This document shows positions 1 through 8,545 of a DNA stretch of 64,000 nucleotides, one piece after another. Below the pieces are notes generated by a model, which was given only the letters and a program-made list of their open reading frames with translations, was not told where the DNA came from and did no database searches. The position numbers and the translations under genes were made by a program. The DNA is from Nematostella vectensis (lineage: Eukaryota > Cnidaria > Anthozoa > Actiniaria > Edwardsiidae). The stretch covers positions 1,500,699 to 1,564,698 of the forward strand of contig NC_064041.1 of the NCBI RefSeq assembly GCF_932526225.1, given 5' to 3'. How positions within the stretch are numbered: position 1 is the stretch's first letter; each line of letters begins with the position of its first letter.

Positions 1-418
1 TTCTCGAGGGCCTTGTCGTGCCTCTCCTTCTCAGCTAAGGCAGGGCTCTTATCGTTCGACATGAACTTTGCGAGGTAGTTGCCACCAACGAATGCAGTCG
101 CGTTTAGGACGGCGCCACCAACCAACTCGAGGCCATCGAGTAGTGTGTGTGTGTTTCGCACACTGTGTACGTGAACACGAGTCTAATACATGGCCTACAC
201 ATGTAGTGTAGTACACTACTACATGGGCAGGATCTTCTGGTCCTCAAGGTAACCCTTCAAAGCGACAGCACCTGCAACGGCATTTTTGCGTAGTTCATGG
301 CGTTCGCGGAGGGGTCTTTTGTGAAGTCTTTGCGCAAGACCTTGCGCCCAACCCAGCCGGTTTTGACTGCGGCGTCGGTGATGGTCTTTGTAATCTTGCT
401 TTGCTGCGTCGTCGACAT
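1..418 (-). pseudogene. Small hydrophobic protein of the viral element, broken
   Basis: Minus-strand coding is readable from an ATG at 418 (starts MSTTQQSKITKTITD) for about 47 residues. It continues in another frame to about 219 (segment KNAVAGAVALKGYLED), and again after an interruption from about 144 to the window edge (segment GGAVLNATAFVGGNYLAKF). The three pieces read like one small protein with a basic N-terminus and two hydrophobic stretches. About 70 bp of TG-rich, palindromic sequence (147-218) separates the last two. I recall similar small proteins beside capsid-like genes in invertebrate virus-like elements, but I cannot name the family. The gene is dead here, and its 3' end lies outside the window. 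Confidence 0.4.
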
Positions 419-471
419 TGCGATGCACGGACGTGCGGATATGGGTGGGGCTCTCGTGTTTAAATGTCTGC

Positions 472-1092
472 TTACTCCACGGCTAACAGTCTGGGTCGGC
501 TCGCCGGAACGGCAAGCGGTCGATCCTTGTTCTGCTGTGCGGCCGCCAGCGGCGGCCTTGCGGGCGGAGTCACGTCGTCGGCCAAAACAAGTGGATCGGT
601 AGCTCGCTGTTTAACAGCTGGTGTACGAGTGAACGCGGCAGCTAGCTCCCGCCTACGTGTGTAGAGGCCGATCAATGACACTAGAAGACCAGCGACCCCG
701 ATAACCGAGCTAGCTGACCAAGCGGAGTTGCTTTCCGGGACTGGTGTGTGTGCCGAAGGCGTGCCAGAGCTTCGCGCGGCATCTTCGGCATGATAGCCCT
801 CGCGTCCCTGCGAATCGCTAGCGACCGGCGACTCAACGTGTGGCACAACACGAAGTGTCTCTTTCTTCGTCGCTCTGTTAAGTTGGTTCCACTTTGCCAA
901 GCACCTTCCAGCTTCGACTCGTCCAGGGTGTTTAGGTCGGGTCGCGGGTGGTTCGGGGCTCATGATTCTCTCCACTAACGCCGAAGGCGTACGTGCAGGT
1001 TCATGAGCAGTTTGTTGATGATGCTCATCATCAGCAGCTTCCGCTGACCCGTAGGGTCGCTGGGCACTAGTATTTCCTGGAGGTTCCTCCAT
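472..1092 (-). CDS. Hypothetical single-pass membrane protein of the viral element
   Basis: This is an uninterrupted 206-codon frame in GC-rich sequence. The first 120 residues are polar and proline-rich. A clear membrane segment at about residues 127-146 (SVIGVAGLLVSLIGLY) is followed at once by a positive cluster (TRRREL), the pattern of a C-terminally anchored or single-pass protein with a basic cytosolic side. The rest is low-complexity and alanine-rich. It shares orientation with the neighbouring viral remnants. No homologue is recognised. A small virion membrane protein is possible but unproven. Confidence 0.4.
   Translation of the reverse strand: MEEPPGNTSAQRPYGSAEAADDEHHQQTAHEPARTPSALVERIMSPEPPATRPKHPGRVEAGRCLAKWNQLNRATKKETLRVVPHVESPVASDSQGREGYHAEDAARSSGTPSAHTPVPESNSAWSASSVIGVAGLLVSLIGLYTRRRELAAAFTRTPAVKQRATDPLVLADDVTPPARPPLAAAQQNKDRPLAVPASRPRLLAVE
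602..622 (+). repeat. 21-bp perfect duplicate of 5470-5490
   Basis: The sequence GCTCGCTGTTTAACAGCTGG plus a following T is identical at 5470-5490. It contains the palindromic core CTGTTTAACAG. At 5470 it forms part of a plus-strand frame encoding SLFNSW. At 602 the same frame also reads SLFNSW, inside the opposite-strand gene. This suggests a duplicated viral gene fragment or a conserved element-internal motif. Confidence 0.5.
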
Positions 1093-1251
1093 TTGTGATG
1101 CAATATTTGGTTAAGAAGTGGCAAGCTTTCAAATGAACGTCTACTCTGGGATGGCAGACTTGCCAGTGTGCGTTTGCGGGCGAACCACTGGTGAGTCCGC
1201 GACTGCTAACTCGTGTTGACACCGCGTGTAACGCCCCGACGGCTAAAGCTA

Positions 1252-1581
1252 TCAAACGACCGCAGCAAAGAGACAGGCTTCCGCACAATGTGCGGAGCTC
1301 GTTATGATGATGTAGTCGGACACTAGGTCATTGTGAAGATCGCCCACACTGTCTATCGGCAGCGTCATGCCTACTAGCTTGGTCGTAATCTTCAGGAAGC
1401 TGTCTGCCAGGGCGTCTGTAGTCCGGCTGGCTAGAGCGGTCTCGTATCGCTTCTCGTACTTCCTCACCTCCTCGGCGCTCATGCGTTTGACGTCGTCGTG
1501 AGTCAGGGCCTTGCCTACCATTTCTCTCGACTTCCCCGAGGCTACGAGAATCGCGAGTTTCTCCCACGCGTCTGAGGGCGT
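1252..1581 (-). pseudogene. Conserved hypothetical protein of the viral element, truncated
   Basis: The minus-strand frame reads from the Penelope insertion edge at 1581 through an internal ATG at 1521 to a stop at 1252. The central part (MSAEEVRKYEKRYETALAS) is a charged helix with convincing coding character. The last residues are hydrophobic and odd, which suggests a frameshift near 1290. The N-terminus is removed or displaced by the insertion at 1582. No function is recognised. Context makes it another gene of the viral element. Confidence 0.4.
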
Positions 1582-1618
1582 CTGAAATTGAATAGTTCAG
1601 CTGTTGCATAACAAGGCT
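1582..1618. repeat. Left arm of inverted repeat (partner 1985-2021)
   Basis: The reverse complement of 1582-1618 matches 1985-2021 with only a few mismatches. The inner 29 bp (1590-1618 against 1985-2013) differ at one position. The shared core is AGCCTTGTTATGCAAC. The arms bracket the endonuclease fragment, and the right arm overlaps the last codons of that frame, so the left arm is an inverted copy of the end of the coding region. Confidence 0.85.
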
Positions 1619-1653
1619 AACAAGTTACTTTCTTGTAACAAGAAAGGACAACA

Positions 1654-2006
1654 ACACCTCCGAAACCTACGTAGGACTAACCGAGAACGAATTCAAGACA
1701 AGATATAGAAACCACACCGCCTCATTCCGACACGCTAAACACAGAAACTCGTCCGAACTAAGCAAGTACATATGGAGCCGACAATATGGACATATTATAC
1801 ATATGGACAACGACATAGAACACTTTGTTTCATGGAAAATCCTGTCATCTCACTCCGCCTACAACAGCTCTAGCAAAAGATGTAATCTCTGCCTCAAAGA
1901 AAAACTTATCATTATCCGCCAACCCAAGCTATCAACTTTAAACAAGCGTAACGAGCTAGTGTCTTCGTGCCGCCACAGGAACAAAGCCTTGTTATGCAAC
2001 ATCTGA
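1654..2006 (+). pseudogene. GIY-YIG endonuclease C-terminal fragment of a Penelope-like element
   Basis: The frame begins near 1654 with ETYVGLTENEFKTRYRNH. This resembles the second half of a GIY-YIG nuclease: a YVG in place of YIG, then the conserved arginine helix. It continues with a histidine-rich, tryptophan-containing stretch and ends CNLCLKEK...LNKRNELVSSCRHR at the stop near 2006. That C-terminal pattern is one I associate with Penelope-like elements in aquatic invertebrates. There the nuclease follows the reverse transcriptase and nicks target DNA. The reverse transcriptase and the first GIY motif are missing, so this is a 5'-truncated remnant. Confidence 0.7.
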
Positions 2007-2115
2007 ACTATTCATTTTCATCATAACAGCCATTCAAATTTCGCGCCCTATTTTTATGTTTTTATGTTTTATACATAGATAGTGTATAAGTGATGGTAGT
2101 AATATATTCTTAATA

Positions 2116-2160
2116 GATTTCCTGATGAGTGGGCAACCACGAAACAGGCTTGCAGAGATG
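2116..2160 (+). ncRNA. Hammerhead-ribozyme-like motif
   Basis: The core CTGATGA (2122-2128) is followed by a perfect 4-bp stem II with a GNRA-type loop (GTGG-GCAA-CCAC, 2129-2140) and then GAAA (2141-2144), exactly the order of the hammerhead catalytic core. It lies about 115 bp downstream of the Penelope endonuclease frame, where such ribozymes are known to occur in this element class. I could not draw a convincing stem I, and the stem III/cleavage site is ambiguous. Activity is therefore unproven. Confidence 0.55.
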
Positions 2161-2210
2161 AAACGGTAGTTCGCGTGTTTTTTTCCTACAAAGTAATATA
2201 TATATATATG

Positions 2211-2553
2211 GCGCTAAACGCCCAGTTGACGAGCTGGTCAGAGCGCCTCTTTACGTCTTTTGAGGCCGCACAGTCGTCGAGTATGATTAGCGTATTAGTG
2301 CCTTCAAAGACAGCGGAGACAAACCTCAGCAGTATGTCGATCTAACCCGCCTCAGGTGTGACGACAAACAGACGATCTTCGCCCTCGCCGAAGCCTTCGT
2401 ATGTTTTGTTGTAGACGAAGGTAAGGCACACGAGTACGATGTAGTCAAACTTGCCCCGGAAAGGGCCGCGCAGCCGGTCCACCATGAATCGGGTTTCCCG
2501 CATGACGTCGGGCCCACGATGAGAGCGTTAAATGGGATGTTTTTCGGGTCCAT
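2211..2553 (-). pseudogene. Viral packaging ATPase (FtsK/HerA, A32-like), broken
   Basis: From the ATG at 2553 the minus strand encodes a Walker A motif (GPTSCGK) about 13 residues in. The frame then shifts: downstream a different frame keeps coding character, ends in a Walker B-like hydrophobic strand followed by DD (LIILDDC), and has an internal stop. This spacing matches the small DNA-packaging ATPases of Polinton-like viruses, which pump genomes into capsids. The 3' part is cut off by the Penelope insertion at 2210. The gene is non-functional. It lies directly downstream of the capsid-like gene on the same strand, a common arrangement. Confidence 0.65.
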
Positions 2554-2585
2554 ACCGCGCTGCCGCTGACACTTCGTGTCTGTGC

Positions 2586-3850
2586 TCAGTATTGTATGGA
2601 CTCTAGCTGTCCGTTCATAAGGTTCATTTGGGCGTCAGCCACCACAAACACGTGACAGTTTACGGTACCCGTGCCCCTTGCCGTGCGTTTTATCTCGAGA
2701 TGCACACCGTCGCGGGTGTTGACCAATCGGAGACCACCCCCATGGATAGCACTGTCGTCCGTCGTTCGAAGGTCGATCCACAGAGCAAACTTGTTATCGC
2801 CATAGAACGACTCGGGGCTGACACTAGGCGCTCCGCTGTGCCCCCCCCCCCCCCCCCCCCCGGGGGAGGGGCGGACGAACCGCCTTTCGCCTCCCTCCAG
2901 AAATCCGTGGGGCGTAGTCCCTGGCTGAAGACCTTGGTTGGCATGCCGTCGATTGTAACGCGAACGCTCTTGATGTCGGGGTACACGAACTTCTCAGTGT
3001 CGCGAGCCCCTGCCGTGTATGGCTCCACAAAGAGGAGCAACAGACCACTCATAGACCTTCGCGGCAGGTTGACACTCTCGTTGATTATGCTTTCCGTCCC
3101 TTTGCTAATCACGAAGGACTTGTGGAGGTTCACTTGCTCGTAGAAGAACGTTGTGCCGTTTTGGTAGGCGGCGGCTGCAGACTGGGTGAGGCTGTCGTCC
3201 CTCAGGCTGTCGTATTCCAGCTCTAGATGTTTGATGCCGTAGGATAATTTGGTAGCATCGCTTCCGACTACTACCTGGTCAACCGTTGCGAGCGTGATCT
3301 CGAAGAGCAGCGCCTCGGAGAGCGCTCTTGGGTACAGTATGCCATGGTCCGTCAGCAGAGAATGGTCTAGCGGGATGGTGTACTTCGCCCCATGGGCGGC
3401 GTTTAGAGCGTTCTCCTTGGCGTTACTAGTCGCTTTATCGCCAGCCTTGGAGCGAAGCTTGCGCATGTTTTCTGACTGTATGCCCTGCTCCAGGCGGTCC
3501 TCTCTCTCGACCTTGGACAGGTCCTCATACGTCTTGAAGACATCGTAGCGGTTGGTGTCCTGGAGCGTTTCTCCTGCAAACGTGATTTTCAGGCGGCTCA
3601 CGAGATTTCGGCCGACGTTATTCACGACGGTATTATTTGCTTGGCCTGAGATGGGGAGATCGAAACCGACCCTCAAGGAGCCAGGCACGAAAGACACGCC
3701 TTCCGATAGCTTTGGGACCGCCACATATAGCGTCTCACCGGGGGAGGCCGTCGACGGGTTGAGAGTGACACGGTGAACAGTTCTCTCGGCTTTCAACCCC
3801 AGAGGAGTTCTGGGTGTTCGTTGGGGGTCAAGTTTATCGCTGACTGACAT
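2586..3850 (-). pseudogene. Probable major capsid-like protein of the viral element, frameshifted
   Basis: A long GC-rich minus-strand frame starts at 3850 (MSVSDKLDPQRTPRTPLGL) and runs cleanly for about 325 codons. It contains alternating hydrophobic strands and motifs such as VNLHKSFVISKGTESI and the proline/aromatic stretch LLLLFVEPYTAGARDTEKF. At a C21 homopolymer on the plus strand (2841-2861) the frame changes. Coding character resumes in another frame and ends at a stop at 2586-2588, about 420 codons in all. Beta-rich sequence, length and position next to a packaging ATPase suggest a jelly-roll capsid protein, which is inference. The homopolymer could be true decay or an assembly error. 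Confidence 0.5.
2841..2861. repeat. C21 homopolymer at the capsid-gene frameshift
   Basis: Twenty-one consecutive C residues are followed by five G. The run marks the point where the minus-strand capsid-like frame switches, so its exact length decides whether the gene is open. Confidence 0.95.
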
Positions 3851-3934
3851 TCCTAGTAGTACGAAGTCACGTGGCTATGGTGCGGACTGTTAGACATGTC
3901 TAATATAGCATAGCATGAGCTATGCGCACGCATC
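3851..3934. promoter_or_regulatory. Divergent intergenic region with palindromes
   Basis: This 84-bp gap separates the start of the minus-strand capsid-like gene from a plus-strand gene. It holds nested palindromic words (TAGACATGTCTA and GCATAGCATGAGCTATGC). Its position implies a bidirectional promoter. No TATA box was identified with confidence. Confidence 0.35.
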
Positions 3935-4869
3935 ATGGATGATGTTGACGTTGACATTGACGATACCTTACCAGGTGCGTCCGCCGATCGCGGAGCGGGG
4001 GACGACGAGACGACGCCCCTTATCCCGTTTGACCCCGACGATGGGGACGATGGAATGACGAGCACGTCATCGCGGGGGGCCGTACGCAAACGACCGCTGA
4101 AACCTCGTTCACCACAGAGGGTGCAGCGACAAGACTCGGTCTCCAGTCCCTCAGGGAAAAATACCCAGACCTTAACGAGAATCTGATACGGTTCCAATCA
4201 GACTAGAGGGGAAAGACGCTAATACAGCTTCGTAACCTCGACAAAGGTTGGACTAAACCAAGACAGCTGTTCAATGAGAACGGGGGCGTTCGACAGGACG
4301 TTGCAAAGCTGAAAGGCTTCAAGCTGGCGATGGGGTCTGTGGCAGAGATAGACGCGGTCATCCAGGAGAACACAGAACGAGTCCAAGAGCTGCAAGGGGT
4401 GGTAACCACAGACAGGGAGACCATCGACGACCCTAACACGTGAGAGAGTCGCCGCCAAAAGGCCCGTGAGCGCAACGAGGAAAGGCTTTCCGAGATCGAC
4501 GAAGTAGAACGCGAAAACCGAGAGCTCGAGAACCGAAAGCCGCTCAGAGAGCGCATCAAAGCCATCTTCAAAAAGTACGGCTTTACCGTCACCGCTATCG
4601 GGTTGGCCGTAGCGACGAAGATCGCGGCCATTGTGACGTCGCTCGGCAAGTCGCTCTCCTCCGTGGCCAGAGGGGTCGGTAACGGGCTTAAGGCTATCGG
4701 GAAAAAGCTAGGCGAGCTTCTTCCTGGGCTAGTAGGCAGCATCGCGAACTTCGTGTTTAAGGCTGCAGGAGAAGCGGTGAAGTTCCTTGGCGAAAATGCG
4801 TGGCTGCTAATTCTAGCCGTAGCCGCGTTCTTGGTTCGTCGAATGCAAAGCAATCATCGGAACAAGTAA
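3935..4869 (+). pseudogene. Membrane-anchored structural-type protein of the viral element, broken
   Basis: An acidic N-terminus (ATG at 3935, MDDVDVDIDDTLPG) is open to about 4186. After a frameshift near 4150-4200, a charged helical region is readable to a TGA at 4441-4443. The same product then continues through a coiled-coil-like RERNEERLSEIDEVERENRE stretch into a glycine/alanine hydrophobic tail (ATKIAAIVTSLGKSL ... GENAWLLILAVAAFLV) ending at 4869. A long coiled coil plus a C-terminal membrane segment recurs in the gene sets of similar invertebrate virus-like elements, as I recall. Its exact role is unknown. One stop and at least one frameshift make it a pseudogene. Confidence 0.5.
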
Positions 4870-4899
4870 TACGCCGCGGCCACCGCGAGTGCCGACAAC

Positions 4900-5333
4900 C
4901 CCGCCTTGAGGGCGGTGTGGTCACTTTTTTCGCCCGGTCCGGGTGGCGCGAAGCGCGTCATGCTGCGCGTACGTGAAGAGGGGACAGTCGCCGCGCCCTC
5001 TGTGTGCATTTTCGCAGGTGCGAAAGCCTTGCTTCTCGGACCCTAGTCGTGAATGATTTGTCCTCAGCCACGTGTATCTCTAGCTGCGTGAGTAGTGGGG
5101 TGATGTCTGAGGCCGTGCTCTCCACGGGGGTCGCGGGCACGGCTTAGAGCAGCTTTTGCCCGAGGCAGAGACCTGGGAAAGCCGGATTTTGCGTGTTTGA
5201 TTTGTTCGGCTGTAGCGTGTTTGATATGTTCGGCTATAGAGGCTCCCGCCGCAGTTGCTGCCTTTTTCATCTCTTCCGCCCCCCTTCGGGGGATCGCCTC
5301 GTCATTCAGCATCCGCCAGCCTTCCCAATCCAT
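4900..5333 (-). pseudogene. Hypothetical protein remnant of the viral element
   Basis: Minus-strand coding from an ATG at 5333 gives an alanine-rich helical N-terminus (MKKAATAAGASIAEHIKHA). This includes an imperfect duplicated unit with HIKHA and QIKHA. Around 5150 better coding character passes to another frame, which ends in a basic Arg-rich tail near 4958. No homologue is recognised. It is probably one gene broken by a frameshift. Confidence 0.3.
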
Positions 5334-5377
5334 GCTCAGTCTTATTAAACACGAAGGCGGGCTGTGTTCAACACAAT

Positions 5378-5575
5378 GGCGGTCCTACATACAATGCTCA
5401 CCAAAGGCGAACAGACGCTCTTCTTCGAGCGGCCGATAAGGCGCCCACGCTTCGTGGCGCTCCGGCAGTGCTCGCTGTTTAACAGCTGGTATAATCTCGA
5501 GCGGGAGCATCAGATAACGACTATAGTCGCCCTCCCGCCCATCGCTACTCTGCATATTTTACCATAGCCTTAATT
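5378..5575 (+). CDS. 5' part of a viral-element gene, truncated at the element edge
   Basis: The ATG at about 5379 opens a frame (MAVLHTMLTKGEQTLFFERP) that continues through RFVALRQCSLFNSWYNL and fades near the AT-rich boundary. The SLFNSW motif recurs at 602-622. I have seen similar N-termini in predicted invertebrate virus-like proteins but cannot assign a function. The gene is cut off, so only its start remains. Confidence 0.3.
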
Positions 5576-5762
5576 TCTACCATTTCTACCAAGTTCTGTT
5601 TGGAAAATCATCTCAGCTTGAATTGATTTAGCTGTATTTACTCGTGTTTACATTTGCGACCCGAGTGCCAAACACGCGGCTCAAGATAAGAATTAAGTTT
5701 TATTATTTCCCTAAAATACCTTTATCCCTTATTGAATGTCATTTTATTTTTATGGAACATTT

Positions 5763-6083
5763 TCAATAAAATCTAAGTGCCCAAACAGCTAGTCTGTTGA
5801 AAAGCCAGAGGTCGGAAAAACCGGCAAAGAGCTTGTAGGGACCTGAGCAGGCAAGGAGGGGGCCATGGAAGCATTCATGGTGAAGGTGCTCAGGGGCCAC
5901 TTTGTGACAAGAGGTCGTCAACTCAGGTCCGCCTGGCGGTGCCTCGACAGTTGAGCTTGTGGCCACTGGTTGAATGGGATTCAGCGCAATACGTGCCGCA
6001 ATTTCATCTCTAACTGCTTGTCGAATTGCTTCGGTCAAACTCTCCGCCACCTCGGTCTCTTGGGGTTTTTCTGAGGCGTCCAT
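5763..6083 (-). CDS. Hypothetical N-terminal coding exon
   Basis: The ATG at 6083 opens a frame with an acidic/amphipathic start (MDASEKPQETEVAESLTEAI, then RQAVRDEIAARIALNPIQP). The first 55 codons have good coding character, while the remaining residues look random. It may be the first exon of a gene, with a splice somewhere around 5930, or the N-terminus of a retroelement protein. No domain is recognised. Confidence 0.3.
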   Translation of the reverse strand: MDASEKPQETEVAESLTEAIRQAVRDEIAARIALNPIQPVATSSTVEAPPGGPELTTSCHKVAPEHLHHECFHGPLLACSGPYKLFAGFSDLWLFNRLAVWALRFY

Positions 6084-7020
6084 TGCAGCAGAAACCTCGA
6101 ATAATTCCTAAAAAACTAGCGAGCAGTTCTAGCTTGAAGCACTAGCAAGCATGCAAGCAGCCAAACGCGTGAGGCGATGGGGACCACCGCAACTCAATAC
6201 GCCCGCAGGCTCAAAAAACAAAGCATAGATAAATTTTCAAATTCTGAAAAGGGAATTGAATTTGATTGAAATTTTAATTTTCTACAGATCTTTGAAAATT
6301 TTCCTGGCCGCGCGAAAGGAGATTTAATCGATCGAGTGAATAATTCCAAGTTTTGGCGGGAAAATCTGAAACAACGTTTTTTCCTTAAATCCGTTAAAAT
6401 TCAGAGACGGCAATACCACAAAATATTAACGTGTTTTCTATTGCAATGCTACCCACAGCAAAGCGAAGAATAATTTAAAAGTCGAGCATTGTATGCGAAA
6501 AAAGAAAATATCGTTTTATTGTAGGTTTCAAAAACAGCGCGCGCTCGTGAGAATGTCGTCATTCTTTATCGCGAATGCAGCGCGGGCGCACAATGCAAAA
6601 ACAATTCAAAGACTAAAAAATATCTTCTAAATTTTGCAGATTTGTTTCCTGAAGTTAAATAATCATTTGACTACCAGGTTGAGATATAAAGATGACGGTA
6701 AAAGTTGTAACCACACCACGTTCTTCAGCAATAACTAAGAAGACATGAAGACGGGAACCAGTTTAGCGCGCGCATATGTTTTCTCGTGTAATTTGGCTGA
6801 CATCTCGATTTACGTCCCAAATGACTAGACCGGGCCTTCCAGTTCACGGCCTTTTTTTCCGAAGGTTGACCAAAATACCTCAATATTACAGATTTGAGTT
6901 ATTAGCGCGAACGCGTTGTATTATAGGGTCCATACGAACCACATACCATTTGTAAAATGAAAATATAAAGAATTGACAAAGTCTATCAATTTTGGAAGGT
7001 TATATGGACTTTAAGTGTTT

Positions 7021-7110
7021 AATAAACTACGTATTTCTTTCCTCTACTGGTTGTGTTTGCCTTTTGGCTCCTCCAGCGAGCTGTCCCTATGCGTTTGTTA
7101 CGACAACCTA
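7021..7110 (+). repeat. Dispersed repeat fragment shared with 48,415-48,525
   Basis: Both loci contain CTCCAGCGAGCT followed by CTATGCGTT. Before this lie a TACGTATT or CACGTATT word and a CTGGTTGT word at similar spacing. The similarity is degenerate, so these are old copies of one repeat. Confidence 0.6.
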
Positions 7111-8089
7111 TCGCTGCCTACCGTTGAAAGTGTAAAATACATCCCTTGCAACATTGCATTCCATGCCTCCTCTTGATTTTGGAAATTCAGAGCCAGTTTT
7201 TCTAACATTAGAACTGAATCGATAGCCATTACTTCTGTAAAAGTATTGAAAGTTTTTTCTATGAATACATGACTTGTTTTAGCCAGGTAATAAAATTGGC
7301 TGATTTTTGTAGTTGTAAATGTTTGCAAGATCATTCATTTGTTGTTCTTCGGATCAAATCAAATCAAATTGAATCAAATAGAATTGCCATGCTAGCTATT
7401 TTAGTTTAGTCTGATAAACAACAACATAAGCTCTTGTGTCAAAATTTTGAAGAATAGAGATTGTAGAGTTGGATATTAGAGTCGTTCGTTGGGTTTTGCC
7501 GTGAATGAATCATTTTGAAAATCACTCAACTTTTATGGATTCCATCATAGTCCACCGCATCAAGGAACTATAGGAAGAAACTGTTAAAATCTAATATTTT
7601 AATGAGCTTATCTTCGCATGGTAATGAAGAATAGGGTTGTTGATAAGCTAAAACGAGGACGTCCTAAAACACGCGGGAAAGCAAATGACGTTTTATTGGC
7701 AATTTACTGGCTTATTTGAATAAATTGGAAACTGGTCGGGCATTTAGTCCATTGAAGACCAAAGGATCCTGAATTTTTGTTAAACGCGATTTTTTGTTGT
7801 TGCCATACTACGGCTTTCCCCTTCTTCTTCGTTTTTTCGTAATGTAGCAAGAATGTATTGTAATTCTACTTATTCTTTTTTCATGTTTATGACATATACC
7901 CCGAGCAAGTTATGCGAAAACAAGCTCGAAAGATAAGTTCGGGCTCGGTAGTTAAGAACCCGAAAGGCTCGGGCTCGGATTATGAAATTTGACAAAAATC
8001 TCGCCGCTCGATTTTTAAAATGCGGGTCTCGGCGCCTCGGTGAGTCTCGGATTTACCCATCGCTACCTCTAAGACCTTTCCCGACAGTT

Positions 8090-8545
8090 GCAGCAGATAA
8101 AACTCAAGTGTCACTTTGATAACGATTTTATAGTATATACAATAATCAAGGAACAAGTTCAATTCCGACATAAAAGCTAAATTCAGATTCGCTTGACCTT
8201 TCCTAACAAATATACATATACTTTAAACTCAATAGGTCTACAATGTACTGTGATATTTTCGGAAATTAAGAACAGCCGACATTAAGCCATTAAGCAGCAT
8301 GTTGTAGAAAATTCCTAAGTGTCACTAAAATTCCGATGTTATGTGTACAGAGACGGAAAACATTCAATACCGACAACAAAGCTCCATATTCAGATTTGAT
8401 TACCATTTCTCAACAAATAAGTATAGAATACTTTGAACCATGATATACATCATGGTCTCTTGTTTGAACTTACTAGGTCGACAATTTACTGGGTTAATTG
8501 TTAACTTAATATATTAAAAACCGTCGGCCATTTAGTCCATCGAGA
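8090..8545 (+). repeat. Degenerate tandem duplication, unit about 225-235 bp
   Basis: Two adjacent blocks share ordered words: AAGTGTCACT, a CAATTCCGACA or CAATACCGACA word, a TATTCAGATT-like word, CAACAAAT-like words and a shared CATTAAGCC or CATTTAGTCC end. A third match to the end word lies at about 7,740 (GGGCATTTAGTCCATTGAAG). Unit function is unknown. Confidence 0.5.

Larger units (their letters stand above)
1582..2210 (+). mobile_element. Penelope-like element fragment inserted in the viral element
   Basis: The insertion consists of a 36-37-bp inverted-repeat arm, a GIY-YIG-type endonuclease C-terminal frame, the second arm, and an AT-rich tail with a hammerhead-like motif ending in an (AT)n run. 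Viral coding sequence stops at about 1581 and resumes at about 2211. Penelope-like elements are known for 5'-truncated copies, inverted end fragments, GIY-YIG endonucleases and hammerhead ribozymes, and all of these fit here. The upstream reverse transcriptase is absent. Confidence 0.7.
1..5575. mobile_element. Decayed Polinton-like/adintovirus-like endogenous viral element
   Basis: This segment is visibly GC-richer than the AT-rich DNA that follows it. It holds closely packed, oppositely oriented gene remnants typical of small double-stranded DNA viruses or Maverick/Polinton-like elements: a P-loop packaging ATPase, a capsid-like protein, short membrane-anchored proteins and acidic or basic hypothetical proteins. 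Most frames carry stops or frameshifts, and a Penelope-like retroelement splits the ATPase, so this is an old integrated copy. The left end lies outside the window. The right end is placed where GC-rich coding-like sequence gives way to AT-rich DNA near 5,575. No polymerase or integrase is visible here. The family assignment is inferred from gene content and recall of similar invertebrate gene sets. Confidence 0.6.

Noticed and set aside
2628-3143. Plus-strand frame opposite the capsid-like gene
   Set aside because: It is the antisense shadow of the minus-strand gene and contains the C21 tract as a proline run.
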